Source: DASXUX01 sp036504595 (lineage in GTDB: Bacteria > Planctomycetota > SZUA-567 > H5-PLA8). From it: a DNA stretch of 64,000 nucleotides. Below are positions 49,735 to 56,967 of this stretch, piece after piece. The notes beneath the pieces are model-generated. The model saw nothing but the letters and a program-made list of their open reading frames with translations. It was not told the DNA's origin and made no database searches. The DNA lies in contig DASXUX010000095.1 in the NCBI GenBank assembly GCA_036504595.1, positions 1-64,000 on the forward strand, read 5' to 3'. Within the stretch, counting starts at the first letter, position 1; every line of letters starts with the position of its first letter. Made by a program: the position numbers and the translations under genes.

Positions 49735-51252
49735 ATGCCCAAACGCAAAAACATCACCTTCTTCTGTAACCAGTGCGGACACGAAACGCCGCGCTGGGAA
49801 GGCCGCTGTCCCGGCTGCCAGGCGTGGGATTCGCTCGTCGAAGCCCCCACCGAAAAACAAAAGCCTGCTTCCCAGCGCCGCATCGGCGGCGAACCCCGTT
49901 CGGTGCTCGCGCCGCACCAGGGGCTAAAACCCCTGCGTGAGCACGCCCGCGAGCGCCTGCCGCGCATCGCCGTTCCGATCGCCGAATTCCACCGCGTGCT
50001 TGGCGGCGGCATCGTTCCTGGCGGCAGCGTGCTGGTCGGCGGCGAACCCGGCATTGGCAAATCCACGTTGATGCTCCAACTCCTCGGTGCGCTTGCATCG
50101 GCGGACACCGAAGGGGCGGGGCGGGCGTCCCTGCCCGCCGGGGTAGCGCCGGCCTCCGTGCCGGCCGGCAGGGACGCCGGCGCTACCTGGCTGTACGTCA
50201 CCGGCGAAGAAGCGCCCAGCCAGATCGCCGCGCGCGGCCTGCGCCTTTCCGAAGCGGCGAAGGAACGCGGGGATTCCCTCGTGCCCTGGAGCTTCGATTC
50301 CGACCAGTTGAAACTCGCCAGCGAGACCGATCTGTTTACGATTCTGGACATGATGGAAACCCAGCGCCCGCAGGCGGTCGTCATCGATTCCATCCAGACG
50401 TTGCGCGATGGTGGCATGGAATCGGCCGCCGGTTCGGTCGCCCAGGTGCGCGAATGCGCGATGGCTCTGGTGGATGCCGGCCGGCGCCTGAACACCACGG
50501 TTTTTCTCATCGGCCACGTGACAAAGGAAGGCGCCATCGCCGGCCCGCGTGTGCTTGAACACATTGTAGACACCGTCCTGAACTTCGAGGGCGAGATGCG
50601 CCTCGACCTCCGTGTGCTCCGGGCCAGCAAGAACCGCTTCGGGAGCACGGATGAAGTCGGCTTCTTTGAAATGACGTCGGCCGGCCTGGCCGAAGTGCCG
50701 GACCCCTCCGTAGCGCTGCTCGACCGCGAGAACGCCGTGGATAAAGGCTCCGGCTGGGCTGTCGGAGCGCTGTGCGAAGGCAGCCGCGTGCTGCTGGTCG
50801 AGCTGCAAGGGCTGACGGTTCCCGTTCCCGGCGGCGGGAGTCCGCGGCGGCGAGCCAGCGGAGTGGACAGCGGCCGCTTGGCGCAACTTCTGGCCGTGCT
50901 GGAAACCAAAGGCGGAGTCCCCTTCGCGACGCAGGATGTTTTCGCCAGCGCCGCGGGTGGCTTCCATGTCGATGAACCCGCCGCCGACTTGCCGCTGGCA
51001 CTGGCGCTGGCATCGGTGGCGCTCAGCCGTCCCGTGCGCGAAGGCTTGGTGGCCAGCGGCGAAGTCGGGCTGGGCGGCGAAATCCGCCCGGTTCCGCGAG
51101 TCGAAGCGCGCGTGGCGGAGGCTCGGCGTCTCGGCTTCAGTGCGCTGCTCCTGCCCGCTCGCGGACGGACGACCTTGCCGGGGCAGGTCGGAGGAGTAAA
51201 GATACTGCGTGCGCGGACGCTGCGCGAAGCGCTGGCATTGGGGTTGACGTAG
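49735..51252 (+). CDS. radA: DNA repair protein RadA (Sms)
   Basis: A 505-aa RecA-like helicase acting in recombinational branch migration. It has the N-terminal zinc finger CNQCGHETPRWEGRCPGC (11-28), Walker A VGGEPGIGKSTLML (101-114), Walker B VVIDSIQT, the RadA-specific KNRFG motif and a Lon-like C-terminal domain (LPLALALASVALSRPV, GEVGLGGEIRPV). Residues about 129-151 (RASLPAGVAPASVPAG then RDAGAT) are a compound family A repeat between the Walker A helix and the strand WLYVTGEE. Other RadA proteins have only a short loop at this place. The frame is intact, so the protein is probably functional. Confidence 0.95.
   Translation: MPKRKNITFFCNQCGHETPRWEGRCPGCQAWDSLVEAPTEKQKPASQRRIGGEPRSVLAPHQGLKPLREHARERLPRIAVPIAEFHRVLGGGIVPGGSVLVGGEPGIGKSTLMLQLLGALASADTEGAGRASLPAGVAPASVPAGRDAGATWLYVTGEEAPSQIAARGLRLSEAAKERGDSLVPWSFDSDQLKLASETDLFTILDMMETQRPQAVVIDSIQTLRDGGMESAAGSVAQVRECAMALVDAGRRLNTTVFLIGHVTKEGAIAGPRVLEHIVDTVLNFEGEMRLDLRVLRASKNRFGSTDEVGFFEMTSAGLAEVPDPSVALLDRENAVDKGSGWAVGALCEGSRVLLVELQGLTVPVPGGGSPRRRASGVDSGRLAQLLAVLETKGGVPFATQDVFASAAGGFHVDEPAADLPLALALASVALSRPVREGLVASGEVGLGGEIRPVPRVEARVAEARRLGFSALLLPARGRTTLPGQVGGVKILRARTLREALALGLT
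50115..50187 (+). repeat. Triple family A element inside radA
   Basis: Three consecutive units: one with GCGGGC/GCCCGC stem (50118-50138), one with GCCGGC stems (50142-50165) and an inverse one (50164-50187). Together they insert about 24 codons into the ATPase core of RadA. Confidence 0.85.
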
Positions 51253-51254
51253 CT

Positions 51255-51572
51255 ATGAAACCAACCAACACCTTTATGGCCTTGTGGGACTTCCCCGAAA
51301 AGGATTTTCCGCTGTGGCTGCGACTCTGTTCAGAGAAAGACGACTTCAAGACGTTCGCCGAGTACCAGTCCAGCCTGCATCGTCTTCGAAACGAACTGCG
51401 GGAGCAGGGGATTGAGGCCGTCCTTATCCCCCTTGGCGTCCCCGAGATGGCGCTGATGCTTGACAGCCGTGGCTTCGAGAATACTGGCGAGAATCGAACC
51501 GAAGTGCTGAGAGACATTCTGCAGCAAACCCTTAACGGAACGTCGTTGGACGAAATAATTGTCTCGGAATAG
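51255..51572 (+). CDS. Hypothetical protein downstream of radA
   Basis: A 105-aa soluble protein starting 2 bp after the radA stop codon, so probably cotranscribed. It is rich in aromatic residues at the N-terminus (FMALWDFPEKDFPLWLRL) and mixed alpha/beta afterwards (EGIEAVLIPLGVPEMALMLD-like). It ends with an acidic tail (SLDEIIVSE). No known motif or family is evident. The coding look is supported by the tight spacing and by lack of repeats. Confidence 0.6.
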   Translation: MKPTNTFMALWDFPEKDFPLWLRLCSEKDDFKTFAEYQSSLHRLRNELREQGIEAVLIPLGVPEMALMLDSRGFENTGENRTEVLRDILQQTLNGTSLDEIIVSE

Positions 51573-51621
51573 CCGCCCCCTCCGCGACATTCCTCTATGG
51601 GGGAATGAGGGAGGAGGCACA

Positions 51622-51984
51622 ATGGCTGCAGCAAAGAACGCGTTGCCGGGGCAGCTCGACTATCTGGAAATCAACGTCAAAGATCTGGCCGAATCAAAGG
51701 CATTCTATGGGTATCTCTTCGGCTGGACCTTCCTGGATCAGGGCACGGAGTACACCTGCTTCACCGATGGCCGATTGCGCGGCGGGTTCCAATTGACGCG
51801 CAGGCCGCTGTCTGGAGGCGGTATCGTCCCTGTCCTTTATGCTAGCGATCTTGACGGCGCCAAGCAGCGCATTCAAAGCTCCGGCGGCCGAGTCGTCCGC
51901 GACACGTTCTTCTTCCCCGGTGGCCGCCGCTTCCATTTCGTGGACCCCAGCGGCAACGAAATCGGCGTCTGGTCCGACCATTAG
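51622..51984 (+). CDS. VOC-family (glyoxalase/bleomycin resistance) protein
   Basis: A 120-aa single-domain vicinal-oxygen-chelate protein: QLDYLEINVKDLAESKAFYG at the start, GGIVPVLYASDLDGAKQRI in the second beta-alpha-beta-beta-beta unit, and FHFVDPSGNEIGVWSD at the end. These are the usual VOC landmarks. GAGGAGG lies 7 bp before ATG 51622. Substrate unknown; such stand-alone proteins dimerise and bind a metal or a small hydrophobic ligand. Confidence 0.88.
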   Translation: MAAAKNALPGQLDYLEINVKDLAESKAFYGYLFGWTFLDQGTEYTCFTDGRLRGGFQLTRRPLSGGGIVPVLYASDLDGAKQRIQSSGGRVVRDTFFFPGGRRFHFVDPSGNEIGVWSDH

Positions 51985-52070
51985 GTGGCACGCTTGTGTC
52001 CGCGTCTTTGTGCCCTTCAAAACCTGCATGCATCCGTTAGCGCGGACTCAAGCGTGCTCGCGCCTTCATC
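51985..52070. repeat. Family C repeat, best hairpin copy
   Basis: GGCACGCTTGTGTCCGCG (51986-52003) pairs with CGCGGACTCAAGCGTGC (52038-52054). It starts right after the stop codon of the VOC gene, as the other copies do after theirs. Confidence 0.75.
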
Positions 52071-52085
52071 ACCGGCTATCTCGTT

Positions 52086-52496
52086 TCAAAACTTCCGACC
52101 CATCCAGATCTTTTTGAAGAAACCCGTTCGCTGATATTCCTGCCGCAAAGCTCGGGGCTTTGTTCGCGCGATTTGCCTCTGGTTGAATTCGGCAGGGCCG
52201 AGTTCCGCCAGTTCACGGCCATCGACGTATGTGTCAATACTCGGGAGCGCCAGAATTCCGCCGATGAGTTTTATCGAGTCTCCGATCGTCACGATGGCGT
52301 CACCGTTATCTTCTGGGAGTTTGACCTGAAACTCTTGTTCCAGCGCGCGAACGAATGGCTCCTGGTCAAGTTCGTCGCCGTCCAAATCCTCGCAGTACCT
52401 CGATGAGAATTGCAGCTTGTCCCTCGGAACATCGAACCCTTGAGCGACGATGCGAAAAACGCGTTCGCAGAACTCCGAATTTTCCATATTCACCAT
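52086..52496 (-). CDS. ACP-like protein lacking the phosphopantetheine serine
   Basis: A 136-aa protein whose first 80 residues look like an acyl carrier protein: ENSEFCERVFRIVAQGFDV, then FSSRYCEDLDGDELDQEPF, then VRALEQEFQVKLPEDN and VTIGDSIKLIGGIL. The usual DSLD box is replaced by DELD, so the modifiable Ser is absent. A basic C-terminal extension (TKPRALRQEYQRTGFFKKIW) follows. The first codons overlap an AATGATGAATG word array; the start may be the ATG at 52487. Probably a structural or immunity-like ACP fold rather than a carrier. Confidence 0.6.
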   Translation of the reverse strand: MVNMENSEFCERVFRIVAQGFDVPRDKLQFSSRYCEDLDGDELDQEPFVRALEQEFQVKLPEDNGDAIVTIGDSIKLIGGILALPSIDTYVDGRELAELGPAEFNQRQIARTKPRALRQEYQRTGFFKKIWMGRKF

Positions 52497-52506
52497 TCCG
52501 CATTCA

Positions 52507-52929
52507 TCATTTCGTTACCGTTTCCGTTGTCGCCGCCACCGGCACCGTCTGCGCTTTCTTTTGCGGATTGAAAAACGCCATGTGAGCCGCCGCGAGAACC
52601 ATCAGCACCGCGAAAATCCGCCGCAGCGTCATCACCGGCAGAACCTTCGCTAGTTCGGTCCCGCCAAACGCGCCCAGCACCGCCGCCACCGCCATCAAGA
52701 CGACCGGTAGCGTATCGATGTGAATCTCAGGCTTGCGCAAGTTCTGGAGCGTTGCCGCTAGAGCCATCGGGATCATCACCGCCAGACTCATCGCCGATGC
52801 CGACTTGAAGTCCACCTTCAAAAAGTAATACATCACCGGCACCATCAAAATCCCGCCGCCGACGCCCAGCATGGATCCCAACACGCCTGCCGTCAGGCCC
52901 ACCACCAAAAACGCCCACCAGAATTCCAT
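52507..52929 (-). CDS. Short TauE/SafE-family (TSUP) membrane transporter
   Basis: A 140-aa membrane protein with four helices. It has the half-repeat signature of sulfite exporter TauE/SafE proteins: LTAGVLGSMLGVGGGILMVP in the first half (the GxGGG loop), then SAMSLAVMIPMALAATLQNL. Full-length members have two such halves (about 250 aa), so this one presumably dimerises. GAGGAA lies before ATG 52929. It may move sulfite, sulfonate or related anions; the direction is unknown. Confidence 0.82.
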   Translation of the reverse strand: MEFWWAFLVVGLTAGVLGSMLGVGGGILMVPVMYYFLKVDFKSASAMSLAVMIPMALAATLQNLRKPEIHIDTLPVVLMAVAAVLGAFGGTELAKVLPVMTLRRIFAVLMVLAAAHMAFFNPQKKAQTVPVAATTETVTK

Positions 52930-53040
52930 TCGAAAATTCCTCCCGCGCCGCCACGAGTGTCAGCCTTCAACGTTGACGTTTCAAGTTGGGAAAGCGCCGA
53001 GCTCGGTCGAGTGATGCACGGTGGCAATCAACGGCTTCCG

Positions 53041-53655
53041 TTACCCGACCAGTTTCCGCAGTTCCTGCACGCGGTCGGCAATCTGCGCCGGCGGCAGATC
53101 GGGCGGGGCTTCGGCGTAGTAGTCATCATCGATGCGCAGCAGTTCGCGAAGGACGCTGGCCTGTTCCGGCGGGCTGTCCAGAAACCATCCGCCGACTTCA
53201 AAGTCGTGATCCCACAGGATGCGGTCGGCGCATTCATCGACCAGCCGGTCCCATTCCTCCGCATCATCCGACAACGGCCGCGGACACTTCCGGCCGCTGC
53301 GCACAAAATCCGCGCGCAAGCACTCCGCGATCATCGTGCGCACGACAGGCCGCCCGCGTCCGTTCTGGTGAAGCTCGTGATCAATCAACTCTTTCAGATG
53401 AGCGAACACGGCTGCCACGGCCGCTTCGTTAGCCGCCGTCTGTTTGGGCTCCGGCGTCTTCGGCAATAGCAGAGCGCTTCCGACCTCCCACAACAGTGCA
53501 ATTTTTTGCGAATACGCGAGTTCGTCGAAGGCATGCACGCCGCTCGGCCAACCGGGATGGATGCTCAGAATGTCGAGCAACGAACGCAAGCCATGTTTAA
53601 ACAGGGCGGCCTCGCCACCGATCAGCGTCCGGTCGCCCAACGACGTATGCCACAT
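53041..53655 (-). CDS. Hypothetical helical protein
   Basis: A 204-aa cytosolic protein with no signal peptide or membrane segment. It is largely helical (FDELAYSQKIALLWEVGSAL, EEWDRLVDECADRILWDHDF) with an acidic C-terminal part that includes DDDYYAEAPPDLPPAQ. I do not recognise the family. It resembles the many uncharacterised proteins of this size in planctomycete-like genomes. The ATG at 53655 overlaps no better start. Confidence 0.6.
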   Translation of the reverse strand: MWHTSLGDRTLIGGEAALFKHGLRSLLDILSIHPGWPSGVHAFDELAYSQKIALLWEVGSALLLPKTPEPKQTAANEAAVAAVFAHLKELIDHELHQNGRGRPVVRTMIAECLRADFVRSGRKCPRPLSDDAEEWDRLVDECADRILWDHDFEVGGWFLDSPPEQASVLRELLRIDDDYYAEAPPDLPPAQIADRVQELRKLVG

Positions 53656-53773
53656 GCATCTGATACTACGGCATCAACACGTGCCGTCTAGAGCGACACC
53701 CATTTATACCCATGAAACGCTGCGCTCAATAGTCAAGTGCCTATTTGACCAACTGCGCACATTTCTTCATCGG

Positions 53774-54280
53774 TCATTTGGCCTGGGTCTTTGGCCGTGC
53801 AACCGCACGCGTGACCGCACGCTTCACGGCGTTCTTGCGGTCCGCGCCCCGCAGCACCGCCGTCGGCTTCTGCATGACGAGCAAATCCGAACGCCCGTTC
53901 CAGCCGCTTTTCTTCCAGAAGGCCTGGCCAGTCAGATTGTCCGCAAAGACAAAAATGTTGCACTTCACAATGCCGCATTTGATAAGCTGCGCAAAGCAAG
54001 CTTCGACCAACTGTCCGCCGATGCCCCGTTTCCGATAGTCCTTCGCGACGGCCAGATGATGCAGATACCCGCGCCGCCCATCATGCCCGCACAACACCGC
54101 GCCCACGATCCGTCCATCGCCGTCCCGCGCGACAAAGCTCATCCCCCGGTTGCGCCGCAAGTACGCCGCAATGTTCCCGCGCGTATCCATCTCGTTGACG
54201 CATACGCCCGGGCTGGCCTTCCAAAGGGCGAGGACTTCGGCGTAGTCGCAAATGCGAAATGACCGAATGCTAATGCTCAT
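53774..54280 (-). CDS. GNAT-family N-acetyltransferase
   Basis: A 168-aa acetyltransferase: SIRSFRICDYAEVLALWKAS at the N-terminus, IVGAVLCGHDGRRGYLHHLA for the beta4 strand, and the acetyl-CoA loop VAKDYRKRGIGGQLVEACF (the R-x-x-G-x-G/A motif). NLTGQAFWKKSGW matches the late helix and strand. A basic tail (NAVKRAVTRAVARPKTQAK) extends beyond the fold. It probably acetylates an amine on a protein or small molecule. Confidence 0.88.
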   Translation of the reverse strand: MSISIRSFRICDYAEVLALWKASPGVCVNEMDTRGNIAAYLRRNRGMSFVARDGDGRIVGAVLCGHDGRRGYLHHLAVAKDYRKRGIGGQLVEACFAQLIKCGIVKCNIFVFADNLTGQAFWKKSGWNGRSDLLVMQKPTAVLRGADRKNAVKRAVTRAVARPKTQAK

Positions 54281-54307
54281 GCCTGTCTTCCTTCTAAATC
54301 AGAAAAT

Positions 54308-54338
54308 GCGAAGGCGGCACTCATCATGCCGCCTTCGC
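54308..54338 (-). terminator. Rho-independent terminator downstream of ahcY
   Basis: On the minus strand GCGAAGGCGGCA, loop TGATGAG, TGCCGCCTTCGC, then ATTTTCTGATTT: a perfect 12-bp stem with a T-rich tail, about 50 bp past the ahcY stop. Confidence 0.82.
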
Positions 54339-54354
54339 TCCGTATTTCCAGTTT

Positions 54355-54388
54355 CTGAACCCTGAACCCCGACCCCTGAACCCTGCCG
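54355..54388. repeat. Word array (CTGAACC)
   Basis: CTGAACCCTGAACCCCGACC-type words between the ahcY stop and its terminator, the same word as at 3190-3226 and 3959-3995. Confidence 0.7.
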
Positions 54389-55705
54389 TTAGTACCGGTA
54401 ATGCTCCGGCTTGTACGGGCCCTCAACAGAGAGGCCGAGGTAGTCTGCCTGCTTCTTCGTCAGCTTGGTCAGCTTCGCGCCGAGTTTGCCGAGGTGCAGC
54501 CGCGCAACCTTCTCGTCGAGCAACTTCGGCAGAATGTAGACTAGGTTCTTATACTTTCCGCTGCCACGAGTGCTCCACAGTTCAATCTGCGCCATGACTT
54601 GATTGCTGAACGAATTGCTCATGACGAAGCTGGGATGTCCCGTCGCGCAACCCAAGTTTACCAAACGGCCTTCGGCCAGAACGATGAGGCGCTTGCCACT
54701 CGGCCAAACCCATTGATCCACCTGCGGCTTGATCTCGATCTTCTTGAGCTTCTTGTCGCTGGTCAGGCTGGCCATATCGATTTCGATGTCGAAGTGGCCG
54801 ATGTTGCACAGGATCGCGTTGTCCTTCATCACGTCCATGTGTTCGCGGCGAATGATGTCGCAGCAACCGGTCGTGGTGACGAAGATGTCGCCCTGCGGCG
54901 CGGCCTCTTCCATCGTCACAATCTGGTAGCCTTCCATGCACGCCTGCAGAGCGTTGATCGGATCGATTTCGGTGATCAGCACGCGAGCGCCCTGGCCGCG
55001 CAGCGACTGCGCGCAGCCCTTGCCCACGTCGCCGTAGCCGGCCACGACGGCGATCTTGCCGGCGACCATCACGCTGGTTGCACGCTTGATGCCGTCGAGC
55101 AGGGATTCGCGGCAGCCGTACAGGTTATCGAACTTCGACTTGGTGCAGGAATCATTGACGTTGATCGCCGGGCACTTCAGCGAGCCCTTCTTGACGCGCT
55201 CGTACAGCCGGTGCACGCCCGTCGTCGTCTCTTCTGACAGGCCGGCGATGTCCTTCAGCAGCGCAGGAAACTTGTCGTGGACCATATTGGTCAGATCGCC
55301 GCCGTCATCGAGAATAATGTTCAAGCCTTTTCCGTCCGGCCAGCGCAGCGTCTGTTCGATGCACCAATCGAACTCTTCGGCGTTCATTCCGCGCCAGGCA
55401 AAGACCGCGACGCCGGTCTTGGCGATGGCGGCCGCGGCGTGGTCCTGCGTCGAAAAAATATTGCAGCTCGACCAGCGCACCGTCGCGCCCAGATCGATCA
55501 GCGTTTCGATCAGCACCGCCGTCTGGATCGTCATGTGCAGGCATCCCGCGATCCGCGCGCCCGCCAGCGGCTTCTTGCCTTTATACTCTTCGCGCAGAGC
55601 CATCAGCCCGGGCATTTCGGCCTCGGCGATCGTAATCTCCTTGCGGCCCCATTCGGCAAGCGTGATGTCTTTGACTTTGTAGTCCTGCGTAGCCATCGTC
55701 GGCAT
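54389..55705 (-). CDS. ahcY: Adenosylhomocysteinase
   Basis: A 438-aa NAD-dependent S-adenosylhomocysteine hydrolase of the methyl cycle. Motifs: [76 protein letters not shown] (NAD-binding GxGxxG), [13 protein letters not shown] and [20 protein letters not shown]. The C-terminal lysine/tyrosine tail ([10 protein letters not shown]) is standard. The 438-aa length with no 40-aa insert fits the shorter bacterial type. It is followed by a strong terminator and preceded by a hairpin-rich leader. Confidence 0.97.
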   Translation of the reverse strand: MPTMATQDYKVKDITLAEWGRKEITIAEAEMPGLMALREEYKGKKPLAGARIAGCLHMTIQTAVLIETLIDLGATVRWSSCNIFSTQDHAAAAIAKTGVAVFAWRGMNAEEFDWCIEQTLRWPDGKGLNIILDDGGDLTNMVHDKFPALLKDIAGLSEETTTGVHRLYERVKKGSLKCPAINVNDSCTKSKFDNLYGCRESLLDGIKRATSVMVAGKIAVVAGYGDVGKGCAQSLRGQGARVLITEIDPINALQACMEGYQIVTMEEAAPQGDIFVTTTGCCDIIRREHMDVMKDNAILCNIGHFDIEIDMASLTSDKKLKKIEIKPQVDQWVWPSGKRLIVLAEGRLVNLGCATGHPSFVMSNSFSNQVMAQIELWSTRGSGKYKNLVYILPKLLDEKVARLHLGKLGAKLTKLTKKQADYLGLSVEGPYKPEHYRY

Positions 55706-55735
55706 GTCTTATCCCCTATTCGGTTGGTGTTGGTG

Positions 55736-55778
55736 CCACTGGCTCAGTCGGCCGTCCGTTTGGCCGGCTTAGCCAGTG
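55736..55778 (-). promoter_or_regulatory. Hairpin in the ahcY 5' region
   Basis: CACTGGCT/AGCCAGTG outer arms (55737-55744 and 55771-55778) with an inner CGGCC/GGCCG pairing, 31 bp upstream of the ahcY start. It lacks the conserved sequence of the known SAH riboswitch. It could be a palindromic repeat or an unrelated leader structure. Confidence 0.4.
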
Positions 55779-55933
55779 CGGCAATGGCAAGCGTCGCGGA
55801 ACGTGCCAGTGCACTGTTCCGGCAAAATTCCCCGCACACCATACTGACCTGCGCCGCAACTGCAAGCAATTGCGGGCCGGTTGCGTATGCTCAACCATCA
55901 GTTTAGGAAAGCCTGCGTTATGGAATGGGCTGC

Positions 55934-56791
55934 TTACTGCTTCTTCGCGGTGAGTTTGACTTGAACAAGGCGCGTCTGGCTGAACACCCAGGCAGTGCCC
56001 ACGCCAGCGTTGTTTGACGTCTTGAGGAACGCTACAAAGCTTTCGCTCCCACCCAGACCGCCGCTGCCGAACAGGACGATCGCGCCATCGGTGCCCGTCT
56101 GAGTTACGTCATACGTCAACGTGCCATCGGCCGCGGTGACCGTCAGAGTGGCACTCGTGTCCGCGAATGCGCCGGTCATGGTGCCGGAATACTTCGCCGC
56201 CTTGGCGTTGGTCGCCAGCGTGTAGCTGCTGCCGCTGACCTTGCCCGCAACATTGAAAGGCCCGTCCTGCCTGCTTGTCGCTGTCGGGATCGACTGCGCT
56301 GCTCTGGCTGCGCCCGCCGCGCGCGAAAGCTTCGCCACACTTTTGGTCAGCTTGAAGCTAAGCTGCGCAGCATGCTGGTCCTTGTAAATGACGATCGTGC
56401 CGGTGATCTTGTCACCGCGGCTGGCGTAGATTCCGCTCAAGAATATCTGTTCAGTGCTGTCCTGATTTGTTTGCACTGCGGTCGCCCACAACGCAAAGTC
56501 GCCGGCCTTCCCGGTGAACGTCACCAGGTTCGTGCCATCGTTGGCAGTCGTCACTTGAACGTCGAGCGTCAAATCGGTGCCGCTCTGAACGGCATTTACG
56601 CTCAGTGTAGCAGAGACCGTCTCCACCATGTTCGTCTGATTGCCGTTCTGATCTACCTCGACTTTGTACCCGCGCCCCGCCGCCGAACCGGTCCACGTGC
56701 CGCTGATGTTTGGACTTACCGACGTCGCGCTCAGTGCTGAGAAGCAAAGCGCAAAGCTCAAAACGGGGAACAGTCGAACAATCTTTCGCAT
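55934..56791 (-). CDS. Secreted beta-rich protein of unknown function
   Basis: A 285-aa exported protein with signal peptide LFPVLSFALCFSALSAT. The mature part begins VSPNISGTWTGSAAGRGYKV, like lipocalin-type or calycin-like beta proteins, with repeated GxxSG-type strands (YSGTMTGAFADTSATLTVTA). It ends in a basic tail (RLVQVKLTAKKQ). No catalytic motif is seen. It may bind a ligand or be part of the surface layer. The gene stands alone between ahcY and the metallo-beta-lactamase gene. Confidence 0.7.
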   Translation of the reverse strand: MRKIVRLFPVLSFALCFSALSATSVSPNISGTWTGSAAGRGYKVEVDQNGNQTNMVETVSATLSVNAVQSGTDLTLDVQVTTANDGTNLVTFTGKAGDFALWATAVQTNQDSTEQIFLSGIYASRGDKITGTIVIYKDQHAAQLSFKLTKSVAKLSRAAGAARAAQSIPTATSRQDGPFNVAGKVSGSSYTLATNAKAAKYSGTMTGAFADTSATLTVTAADGTLTYDVTQTGTDGAIVLFGSGGLGGSESFVAFLKTSNNAGVGTAWVFSQTRLVQVKLTAKKQ

Positions 56792-56967
56792 GACTCACTC
56801 CTTCATCCATGTTGAAACCGCGCACGAGCGAAACATTCTAGCGCTAGTTGGCAACGCGGCAGCAAAAAAATCCGGCGGTGCAGCTTACATTTCAGCAACG
56901 TCAGTGTACTGGACCAATTCATGCAAACTCGCTAGCCTTCACAACAACTCGGTTCACAGGTGCTTCC

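Noticed and set aside
55706..55933. SAH riboswitch upstream of ahcY
   Set aside because: The hairpin lacks the conserved core of that riboswitch.
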